Shown here: positions 21,456-30,941 of the stretch, one piece after another
Layout: the number at the start of each line of letters is the position of its first letter
Position numbering within the stretch: position 1 is the stretch's first letter
Origin: Ipomoea triloba
Taxonomy: Eukaryota; Streptophyta; Magnoliopsida; Solanales; Convolvulaceae
Length of the DNA: 64,000 bases
Direction: 5' to 3'
Assembly: GCF_003576645.1 (NCBI RefSeq)
Contig: NC_044920.1
Coordinates: 9,757,018 to 9,821,017 of the forward strand
Position numbers and translations under genes: made by a program
Notes under the pieces: model-generated
The model's database searches: none
Seen by the model: only the letters and a program-made list of their open reading frames with translations
What the model was told of the DNA's origin: nothing

Positions 21456-24400
21456 ATGTCGAACGTTCCCGATGTTGGCTCTACTGGCGCGTCTTCGGAG
21501 CGCACTGTGACGGCAGCGGCAGCCGCCTCACCGCCAATCATCGCCGGCAATTCGTTAACCTCAGCCCATCACTTTGTTTCGATCAAGTTAACCAATCGAA
21601 ACTACCTTTTTTGGCGCACTCAGTTGCTGCCTTTCTTGCGTGGCCAGGGGCTTTTAGGTTATGTTGATGGTTCGTTGCTGTGCCCGCCGGAACCTCCTAC
21701 TGCCTCCTACTGCTTCTAGCGAAGCTGCCTCGGCTGCGGCTGTTGATGTTGATCCCTCTGCTGGTTCACAGGCAGCGCAAACGGCGGCTCTGCGCCTTGC
21801 TTGGCGTCAACAGGATCAGGCGATTCTCTCAATGCTCATCTCCTCCCTCTCCGAGGAGGTGATGCATCATGCCGTCGGTTGCTCCACTTCTCGGCGCCTC
21901 TGGCTTGCACTCGAACAGTCGCTCGGATCAGCAACTCGATCGCGTGCTCTCCGTCTTCTCTGACAGCTTCAATCTCTCCGGCAAGGAGACGCTTCGGTTA
22001 CGGATTACCTTGGTCGAGCGCAGCTGTTGGTCGAAGATCTGGCGTTGGCGGGCAGACCCATCGGACTCGACGATCAGAATCTGTACGTGTTCCGTGGGCT
22101 GCGACCGGAATTCCGGCCTTTGGTTGCCACCCTGACGACCGGTGATCCAGTGACGCTGTCAGAGCTCTCGGACTTCCTCTCCGCCCAGGAGTTCATCTGC
22201 GCTGGTGATGGTGATCTGCCGTTGCACGCTGCCTTGGCTGCTCGTCGCGGTCGTGGTGGTCAGTTCCAGAACAATGGTCGCGACGGTGGTCGTGGGCGAC
22301 GAGGCAGGGGTCGCGGTGGTCGTGGCCGTTTCGGTGGTGTTCGCTGCCAGATCTGCAACGCGCTTGGTCACTCTGCTTTGGCGTGCTTCCGGCGGTATGC
22401 GCCTGCCCCCGGTTCGCAGGCTCATTTGGCCTTCTCTGATGGTGTGCCCGAGGATGCTGCACCCGTTGGTTCGCACCACTGGTTTCCGGACACGGGTGCT
22501 ACGAACCACGCCACACCGGATCCATCTGTGCTGTCTTCTGCTGCTCGTTACGCGGGGTCTGACGTCTTGCGTGTTGGTGATGGCACAGGTATGCCTATAG
22601 TTAGCGTTGGTTCATCTTCTATACCTGTTAAGTCTCGTTTGTTAAATTTGTCTGATATACTTCTTGTTCCGGGTTTGTCTGTTTCATTATTGTCTGTTCA
22701 GCGTTTTGCACAAGATAATTCTGTTTATTTTGAGTTTCACCCGACTTGTTTCTTTGTGAAGGATCTTACAACCAAGGAGGTCCTGCATAAAGGGGGCGTT
22801 TCGGGTGGTCTCTATTCGTGGTCAGTTCCGAGTCCTGGTCCTGCTGCGTTGGTCGCTGCCCGTGTGTCACCCGCGGTTTGGCACAACAGATTGGGTCATC
22901 CCCATGCTCGTGTTTTACGTAGTATTTTAGGTTCATTATCTGTTAGTTCGCCTAGTATTGGGTCGCACTTGTGTTCCGCTTGTCAGGTAGGGAAAGCCTC
23001 TCGGCTGCCTCTTCCTCGCATTGAGCGTTCTAGTAGTACTTTCCTTGAGCTTGTGTATACAGACATCTGGGGTCCTGCCCCTTTACTTTCTGCCAATGGT
23101 TATAAATATTTCGTTTTATTCGTTGATGATTACTCTCGGTTTGTTTGGTTCTACCCTATGCATGCGAAGACTGATTTATATGCCATTTTTTATCGTTTTC
23201 GTTTGCATGTTGAGCGTTTTTTCTCTCGTAAAATTATTTCTTTGCAATCTGATCTAGGGGGAGAATATAACAAATTGCATAATACACTTGTTTCACTTGG
23301 CATTAATCATCGCCAGTCTTGTGCCTATACCCATGAACAAAACGGTCGGGTAGAGCGTCGTCATCGTCATATAGTCGAAACCGGCTTAGCCCTACTGGCT
23401 CAAGCCTCCGTTCCTATGCGTTTCTGGGATTATGCATTTGAGACTGCGGTCTACTTAATCAACAGAATGCCAACTCGTGTCCTAAATAATGAAAGTCCAC
23501 ATTTTCGGGTTCACAAGTCACCTCCCTCTTATTCTTTTCTTCGGGTTTTCGGCTGTTTGTGTTTTCCTTTGTTGCGTCCATACAATAAGCACAAGTTGCA
23601 GTTTCGTTCTTCTCCGTGCGTTTTCTTAGGGTATCCTGAGGCTTATCGTGGTTATCGTTGTATGGATTTAACGACTAATAAGGTCTTTATCTGTCGCCAT
23701 GTGCGCTTCGATGAGACTGTCTTTCCTTTGGCTAGTGGTGTTCCTATGCAGGATGATTCTCCGCTTGCAGACCCGTGGGGTGTGACTTCGATCTCGGTTG
23801 GAGATATGATTCCTCCTGCTGTGCAGTCCCGTCAGACTCCGATTTCTCAGCCTCCTACTGATTTGCTGCCTACTGATGGTTTACCTGCGGCTGTTGGTCT
23901 TGATTCGGATAGTTCTCGCACTGTTACTGCTCCGGCTCGGGCACGACCTCGTGTTCGGCAGTCCCGTAAAGGCCAGCCTCGGTCTCATGCGATGCGGTTA
24001 CGCAGTATGTCTCGTGGCCCGGTTGCTTCAGTTGCTCAGGTAGCTCCATCTGACCCTACCTGCTATACTCAGGCTGTGCAGTTTCCCAAGTGGCGTGAGG
24101 CCATGGATCTCGAATTTAACGCGTTGTTACAGAATCAAACTTGGCGACTGGTTCCACGTGTGTCTGGCATGAACGTCGTTGGTTGCAAATGGGTCTTTCG
24201 CACTAAGCGAAAGGCAGATGGTTCAGTTGAGCGGCATAAGGCTCGTTTGGTGGCGAAAGGCTTTAATCAAGTTGAAGGTTAGGATTTCTTCGAGACTTTT
24301 AGTCCGGTGGTCAAGCCCACCACTGTTCGGCTTCTTTTGTCGCTTACTCTATCTCGTGACTGGTCTATCAGGCAGCTTGACATTCACAACGCTTTTCTCA

Positions 24401-25599
24401 ATGGTAATCTTGCTGAGACGGTGTATATGCGGCAACCCCCAGGGTATGAAGACAAGTCCTTTCCTGATCACGTTTGTTTATTGCAGCGCTCGTTGTATGG
24501 GCTCAAGCAGGCTCCGAGGGCCTGGTTTACTCGGTTACATGATTTCTTGGTGGCTGCTGGGTTCCGTCCCTCTAGAACGGATGTTTCGCTGTTTGTTTAT
24601 TCTTCTGGTGCAGTACAGCTATATCTGCTCGTTTACGTCGACGATATCTTGGTTATGGGGTCGGATTCCTCTCGAGTGAATGATCTTGTGGCTCGAATGG
24701 GTCGTGAATTCAAAGTTCGTGATATGGGTCGTCCTTCCTTTTTTCTGGGGATTGAGACGGTTCGTCACGGTGATGGTTTACTTCTTTCGCAGCGTCGGTA
24801 TATGTGTGATATTCTGAACCGTGCCGGTATGGTGGATTGTAAGCCGCTGGCCACTCCGGTGTCTCTGGTTCAATCTGCTGATGGTTCCACCACTCCTTAC
24901 GCCGATCCTACACAGTATCGTAGTCTAGCGGGTGCACTTCAGTATCTTACTATTACTCGGCCTGATCTAGCTTATGCGGTGAATCGGTTGTGTCAGCACA
25001 TGCATGCTCCCACCGCTACTCACTAGGGTCTTCTCAAGCGTGTTTTACGTTATGTTAAAGGCACAGTTCATTTTGGTCTTCGTATTTGCAAGTCCCAGTC
25101 CTTAGATTTGCACGCTTTTTCTGACTCAGATTGGGCTGGTGATCCGGCCGATCGTAAGTCGACGAGTGGTTTTGCTGTTTTTGTTGGGAATAATCTTGTT
25201 TCTTGGGTTTGTCGCAAGCAGCGAACTGTGGCGCGCTCGTCAACTGAGGCTGAATACAAAGCTCTGGCTGGTGTTTTTGCTGAGGTGACATGGCTCGTGT
25301 CTTTGCTGCAGGAGCTTGGTTTTCCTCCGGCTACTCCGCCCAAGCTATGGTGTGACAACTTAGGTGCTACATACCTCTGTGCGAATCCTATTTTTCATGC
25401 TCGGACGAAGCATGTAGAGATTGACTATCACTTCGTTCGTGATAAGGTTTCTAAGCGGGAGATTCAGGTGAACTTCATTTCTACCAAGGACCAGCTTGCT
25501 GACATTTTCACTAAGCCTTTATCTGGTCTTCGATTCTCGTTTCTTCGTGCCAAGCTCAATATCGTCCCGGCCGACCTTGCGCTTGAAGGGGAGTGTTAG
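21456..25599 (+). pseudogene. Copia gag-pol, one frame with a frameshift and three stops
   Basis: From the ATG at 21456: gag (HHFVSIKLTNRNYLFWRTQL), CCHC knuckle CQICNALGHSALAC (~22345-22386), protease WFPDTGATNHA, integrase zinc part (WHNRLGHPHARVL..CSACQVGKA), integrase catalytic D, D, E (TDIWG, SDLGGEY, NGRVERRHRH), RT with VGCKWVFRTKRKADGS and YVDD (24634-24645), and RNase H ([27 protein letters not shown]). Lesions: a 10-bp tandem duplication CCTCCTACTG (21693-21712) shifts the frame; stops are TGA 21961, TAG 24280 and TAG 25024. Otherwise the frame is open for over 1,300 codons. The terminal TAG (25597-25599) lies inside the 3' LTR. Confidence 0.95.
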
Positions 25600-25706
25600 G
25601 ATTATATTAGAGTTTGTATTCCACTAGGTTTCTTTTACTAGTTCTTCTATATCTATTGTACTCTCATTCACGATGTACAGATTATCAATAATATTCAATC
25701 CTCATC
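25594..25706 (+). repeat. 3' LTR of the copia element
   Basis: Identical by eye to the 5' LTR. Its bases 1-6 (TGTTAG) supply the last Cys codon and stop of gag-pol. Confidence 0.9.
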
Positions 25707-25717
25707 GTTACAGTACC

Positions 25718-26449
25718 TTCCCCTCTAACAGATCCTTATCCCCAAGGATCAGTTGTAGTCTCTAGTTTCCTTAATTGAATTCAAGCATATGCAGCACATG
25801 GAAGATAGCAAAACTGATTTATTTTCTGGTTGTACATCATCAAGTGCCAAGTCTTCCCACTTGTGAAATTTCCATGTCCAGTACTCATTTTCTATGAAAG
25901 GTGGACACAGATCAAAGTTATGCAATTATTTGTGCATCTAATAATAAAGTGGCCCTAAGAACCACATATCAAGCAAGACAACAACCAATCTAAATGTTTC
26001 TTTTCATTTGCAATGAAAACCATAAAAGGTATGGCTGAAGGGTGCCTTTTCATTAGTCCCATAACAAATTTAAGGCTCAAATGAACCCCCCTTCACAACA
26101 ATTGATTCCCAAGCAGTGATTAATCTATCAAGGCTATCAATAATCATCTCACTCTATTCTTTAAACCCTTCAATTACCATTTGTTTTGGACTGACTAAAT
26201 CAACACACTAGAATTCCCTTCTGCAGGACTGGCTAATCTTAAAGGCATGTATTAGTTTTCAAAAGGAAATTCATTGCGCCCTTGCATTCTAGGATTGCCA
26301 CAGAAGGCATCCAGTTCCGCTGCAACTCTCACCACAAACCTCATACTAAATTGACTGCACCTTTCAATTTTTTGATTTCCACAGCAGATATCATTTTTTC
26401 ATTCATGAAGAACACTACAAACCATTTTCATTTTACTTGTATTCAAAAC
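25718..26449. other. Helitron A interior, no gene resolved
   Basis: The first 25 bp on the minus strand encode the LGDKDLLEGKV-like tail noted for the gypsy LTR. The remainder has no long ORF and no repeat I can name. Confidence 0.35.
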
Positions 26450-26767
26450 TCTTTGAATGCTAATGCGTGACAAAGCTTGTGGCTCTTTCCAATGCTGCCT
26501 CTCAGATTCACCATAACGGATATCATCTGTTAGGATCCAAAGTCCTCCCCGACAAAGCAGCATACCGATATAAGGAGGTAAATCAGTTAAGGCCTTGAAT
26601 ATGGACACAAAAATTAAAGCTCCAGTAATAGCTGCTGCCAAAATTGCAAAAGCTTTAAGTAATTCTGTCTTTGGCTGGTAACTGGCTTCAAACTCCTCCT
26701 GGCTTGTTTCATCAACAGAACCGAATGGATCACATACTCTGGGGGATGATGTGAGTTCCATTTCTGT
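26450..26767 (-). pseudogene. Captured NhaD-type Na+/H+ antiporter fragment (NHD1-like) with the middle missing
   Basis: Within a longer minus-strand frame (26399-27247), residues ~165-211 read SSPRVCDPFGSVDETSQEEF and EASYQPKTELLKAFAILAAA, resembling the N-terminal region of the plastid NhaD antiporter. The next residues, FKALTDLPPYIGMLL, GGLWILTDDIRYGESERQ and EPQALSRI, resemble a segment much further along the same protein. The two parts join at ITGAL-IFVSIFKAL, so several hundred residues of membrane domain are absent. The frame before residue ~160 and after ~266 does not resemble the family. This fits gene capture with internal deletion in the Helitron; a working transporter is excluded. 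Confidence 0.75.
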
Positions 26768-29520
26768 TTGTGCCCTGTGAATTCTACCATACTGTGGTGT
26801 AAACTTCAACTGCAAAATTAACAATCTCTGTAGAGGATATAAGATAAGAGATAATGTGTTGTTCATCTCTTTGGAAATTCCCCAGTATGTATAACATTCA
26901 AAACTTATTCCTACCATCAGAACACCCCTCTTATCATCTTTAAGAATTTTCCATTCCGGCAAAGCATAGCCAACCATTCTCATAGCACTCCCACCAATTG
27001 TAATGCAACACACCTCATTTTTAGGAATTTTCCCTTCCTCTTTATTATACCAACCCAGCATAAGCAATTTCACAACAGCAACAAGCAAAATCTCCACTAG
27101 TGTATCCATAAACTGATCCAACAACAATCTAAAAATCAACAACCCTTCATTAGCAATCAGCAAGCATCCCTCTGGTTTTAACCATCTTGACTCCAAAAAT
27201 CCATATTCAAAAACACATTGCTCAGTACTATTATTTCGAGCACTCAATGAAAATTCTGGTTTAATCCCCCTGGATCAAAAGGAAACCCACTAAACCCTTG
27301 CATTCTAAGATTGGCATAGAAGACAACTAATTCCACTTCAACTCGCAGCAGCAACCTCATAGTGGTTAAAACAATTCTCACAAGAATGGCAAAATCTATA
27401 TTAATTCTTGCACCATCCACATTAGATCCACCACGTGTTTTCAGAGCAATGGATGATAGTGTGACATTAAGAAGGACAGTATCACTTTCAGTCCATACCA
27501 TATACCTCACGCTACTCTACTTCTACGTTTACAAAAAACCCATTTACTTTGTTATAATTCCAGTCCTAGATTACCTTACTCTGCGTCCACTTCGAGTAAA
27601 GTTCTTCAGGGTGGGAATCCAAATCAAATGCAGAAACAGATGTGGTCCAAAAGAAAAGAACAGAGCAGAAAGTCACCTCACAAACAACAACATACCTAAG
27701 GTAAACCCTAATTTTATTCATTTAATAATTCGTTTTTTCAGTTCATACAAATTTTTTAAAAATTAGCGTTGTGAACCCTAATTTTTTTCAACTGCATACG
27801 ATTCAACCAAAAAGTAAATCTTACTCAAGATTACACCAATTCATTTAATATGTTGTTGTAAACCCTAATTTTGGGTTGTTCAAACATTATGATATTTCCT
27901 AATTTTCAGTACATATGAAAAAAATTCGACTTAAAAAATTGATGAAAATAAACTAAGCAATTTAGGTATCATACGAACTAATGTGTTAAAAAAAATAACT
28001 GTTCAAATGTCTAATATCATAAAGGTTTTGGGTACTATCTGTCTGTAAAACCACAAAATTATATTCACATTTATTTTCATTGTAGTTATGCATTAGATTT
28101 ACACAGCTTAGTTTTTGTATTAAAAATTCAAAAAAAAACATGTAGTCTGTAAATAATTTGATGGTTTAATAGAAGCCTAGTACAACAAAACTATGTACTC
28201 AATAGTCTTTATATTTCAGTTTGGCATCTTAATTGAAAAGCAGCAGTCAAGTTATTTGAGTTGCAAACATAAGAGTAAGTAGTTTGAATGAAGAGAAACA
28301 GGTATGCATCTTAAATACTTTTTCTACTTTTGCCACATATGGTAGTTTAGAAATTGATTTTTTTCATTGCTGCTGAATTTGTTTGCCATGTACTGGCTGA
28401 AATTTGGTTTGGAATGAATAGGAATTCATTTCAGAAATAAAAAAACATTATTTCAAAAAATATAAATGTAGAAATCCAACGAACCATGAAATATTACCTT
28501 TATCTTCACAATCCAGCTTCCTTTTCCCATTTATGATTGTTGACTCCATGAGTTTCTTCATTGTTGTGCCAAAACTAAACCCTTTTCTCAAAATTTGACA
28601 GCCAAAATGAATTTAGAACGCACATATTTGTAGTGAAATGTAATCTATATATAGATAGGAGGATGAAAGAGAAAAAGGTAGTCACTATCAAACATTTATG
28701 TGGGTAAGTCAAACCTTACCATCAGCATTTAATGCTTGATAGTAGGTTAAATTTTTTTTTTTTTATAAATACCAATATTATATGTACTTGGAATTGTGCC
28801 AGTTTTAATCTTCAGAATTTCTTTAATTTTTCCTACAAAGATAATATTTTGTTGTTTGGGAAAATCCAGACTTCATTTTGAGTAACTAAAAGAAGAAAAT
28901 GGTATGTGATTTTTTTTTTTTTAAATTTATGTTCCATGTGCATGAGTGCATCTTAACCATTTTAATTGTCAGCAGTTCATAGAAAACAGTGCACCAGAGC
29001 AAGATGTAATTCACAAAGAATTGAGAACAAAGAGATGCACTTGAAAAAGTAAGTACCAAATACTCTTTATAGTTTATAATTTGTGTGAAGTACTCACTTA
29101 TACATTTGTTTATAATTCCATTGTGAATATACTCTATGTATAAGTTAATAGCTAAAATGATTCTTAAAATTAAATGCAATTTGTTTGTACTTCACACAAA
29201 CTGAAAAATGACATTTTGAACTGTTCTTTTACAGGGACTGCACTAAATGCAAAAGAGTTCAAGAAAGCAAGAAACAATTAACGGACAGCTTACATGAAAG
29301 AATTGGAAGCTGTTTATAATATATTTACTCTTTAGCAACTTATATTACATAACTTGTAAAAGTGAGAGACTTATTAATTAACATTGGAAAATGAGCATAA
29401 AGTCAGATTTATGTCAAAATGTCAAATCAGATATGGGTACAGAACATTAAAAAATAATAAATTGCTATTGTTCCTGTTGTACAGTCAAAGAGTAGTTGAC
29501 AAAAGCCAAAACATCACCAT
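26768..29520. other. Helitron A interior, no recognised gene
   Basis: Minus-strand frames to 27510 are open but their translations match nothing I know. 27,700-28,800 is AT-rich with several TAAACCCTAATTTT-like motifs (27,702, 27,771 and 27,858). Some segments (e.g. near 29,220) have splice-like TTTACAG signals, so more captured exon pieces are possible. Confidence 0.35.
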
Positions 29521-29587
29521 TAAATGGGCGGGAATTGGAGCCAAACTCCTGTAGCAAAAACATTTTGCTTTAATATATATAGAGAGA

Positions 29588-30039
29588 TATATATAAAATA
29601 TTTTGATTCTACTGTACGTAGTTTATAATTAAATAAATAATTAATTATATTATATAAATATAAGTATGGTACGTATGGTATAATTACAAAAGAAATTTTG
29701 GTTTAAATTATTATCTTAATTATTATGGATATATTTTATGTATAGAGTGATAAAGATATTGGCAAATTAAAGTGTGAAAAATAGTTGGTGTATTCTATTA
29801 ATATATGGAAAAATGTGTATACGTGAATTCGATGGTATGGCATACATTTGATCAATTTGAGAATTTTATTATTTATATTTTGAGCATTTAGAGATTTTTA
29901 ATAAGTTGTGAAGTGTGTACTCTATTCTTGATTGAATGAGTTTTGAGCCTAAGGGCAAAAATGTTTTGGTAGTTAAAAATATATTAAAAGGAAAATTTTA
30001 TGGAGAAAACCTTATGGAAGATATGATGCTCCCGTTAAG
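29588..30039 (+). other. Right part of long LTR member 1
   Basis: AT-rich sequence resuming after Helitron A with TATATATAAAAT. No gene. Confidence 0.6.
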
Positions 30040-30232
30040 GGATATGGTGTGTTCCCTTTCATGGGATATGGTATGCTCCCTTTCATGGGATATGGTATGC
30101 TCCCGTTATGCGATATGGTATGTTCCCTTTCATGGGATATGGTATGCTCCCTTTCATGGGATATGGTATGCTCCCGTTATGGGATATGGTATGCTCCCTT
30201 CCTGGGATATGTTCCCATTATGGGATATGATT
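30040..30232. repeat. 24-bp minisatellite with 72-bp higher-order pattern
   Basis: About eight units of GGGATATGGTATGCTCCC plus six variable bases (TTTCAT or GTTATG). The variants come in the order TTTCAT, TTTCAT, GTTATG and repeat, giving a three-unit period. The 24-bp length keeps frame, so an ORF of repeated MVCSLSWD appears; it has no sign of being a gene. Confidence 0.9.
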
Positions 30233-30941
30233 ATTGCCTAAGTGTGTTTTATTAAAGAATTACTCTTCAAGTGGATTACATTTTATTATAAAAAAAATTA
30301 TATATAATTTTTAGAATGGTTGAGAGAAATAATATGTTTGGATACTAAGGTTGCGATATGTACAAAAGAGCCTTTTGGCTAAGTATTTTGAAAGCTATGC
30401 ATATATCTATGAAAACTTATTTTACAGAGTGGAGTGAACCTTACTTAGCAAAGTTTTGCTAACGTCGTTTGTTTTGTATGTTTTAAAATTTTGATTTTTA
30501 CAAGAATTTGATTAAGTGCCTAATGGAGAAGAACGCGTTAGTAGAGTGCATTAGTCGATGGATGATTTTAATATTCCAGAAGAATAAAGTTTTAGACTTG
30601 TAATAAATATACCTTCGGTTTATTTACCCTGTGATGAAGATGATTCTGGATTAGCCTTGCATCTAGTCTTAATAGGTTAGATGTGGCGGTAGCACCCTAT
30701 AAGAGTTTGAGATTCAATTATGATTTGTTTAAGACTATGTTGAGGATTGTAATTCTCTTTTATACTGGTTTTATTTAAGTTAGCCTTAGCACTTAGGTAT
30801 TGTGGTTGCCTAAGTGTGGCGGTAATGCCCTCAGTACAATTTTGTCTTAAAAGCTTTTGTGTTTTAAATTTTGTCTTAAGATTCACTTAATTAATTGGTG
30901 AAAATAAGAAAATAAAATAGGCCGTTTTTGGGGGTGTTACA

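Larger units (their letters stand above)
21251..25706 (+). mobile_element. Complete copia retrotransposon with identical 113-bp LTRs, TSD GTTAC
   Basis: LTRs at 21251-21363 and 25594-25706 look identical base by base (TGTTAGGATT...CCTCATC). The TSD is GTTAC at 21246-21250 and 25707-25711. A primer-binding site TGGTATCAG follows the 5' LTR (21364-21372), matching initiator Met tRNA at its start, and the polypurine stretch GAAGGGGAG precedes the 3' LTR. Total length is 4.46 kb including a 56-bp assembly duplication at the single N (21386). The interior is one gag-pol frame with four lesions. The very short LTRs and their identity indicate a recent insertion. Confidence 0.95.
20928..25712 (-). 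mobile_element. Gypsy-type LTR (324 bp net), split by a copia element
   Basis: On the minus strand it begins TGTAACACCCCAGGC and ends ATCGTTACA. It has a TATA box (TATAAATAG, 21107-21115) and a CT-rich leader zone (20950-21050). The five bases outside are GTTCC and GTACC, one mismatch, compatible with a solo LTR. However, directly upstream on the minus strand the frame reads LGDKDLLEGKVL and stops inside the first LTR bases, which looks like the end of a gypsy polyprotein, so it could instead be a 3' LTR with decayed pol. Confidence 0.6.
19707..29587 (-). mobile_element. Helitron A, ~9.9 kb, non-autonomous, with captured gene pieces
   Basis: On the minus strand the 5' end reads TCTCTCTATATATATTAAAG, then a CTCCAATTCCCGCCCA region. 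The 3' end has a perfect 6-bp hairpin, CCGTGC-ATC-GCACGG (19719-19733), then GTACTATACTAG. The flanks are A (19706) and T (29588), the AT target of Helitrons. The 3' hairpin is identical to that of Helitron B. No Rep/helicase is visible. Contents: a spliced exon of unknown origin, a gypsy LTR split by a copia element, and a NHD1-like gene fragment, all in Helitron orientation except the copia. Confidence 0.75.
18279..30941 (+). mobile_element. Long gypsy-like solo LTR (member 1), TSD TGTAT, holding a Helitron
   Basis: Ends are TGTAATACCC and GGGTGTTACA, with TSD TGTAT at 18274-18278 and 30942-30946, exactly splitting LINE ORF2. After removing the Helitron it is about 2.8 kb. It has a pyrimidine-rich leader-like zone (18,880-19,010) and GATGTGGCGGTAGCACCC near its right end (30,680), a motif shared in inverse orientation with the members at 57.5, 46.6 and 38.5 kb. 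There are no internal gag/pol and no second LTR, so a solo LTR or LARD-type element is the simplest reading. Confidence 0.8.

Noticed and set aside
22159..22509. Minus-strand and alternate-frame ORFs within the copia gag-pol
   Set aside because: They overlap a well-supported pol frame and follow its GC-rich codons; shadows only.
26399..27510. Intact membrane transporter gene on the minus strand
   Set aside because: Only about 100 residues resemble the NhaD family and the membrane core is missing; the remaining frame matches nothing known.
30040..30232. CRISPR-like array
   Set aside because: Units are contiguous without unique spacers, in a plant genome; a minisatellite explains it.
30049..30255. 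ORFs over the 24-bp repeat as a repeat protein
   Set aside because: Reading frame exists only because 24 is a multiple of 3; it lies in an LTR and lacks a start context or other coding signs.
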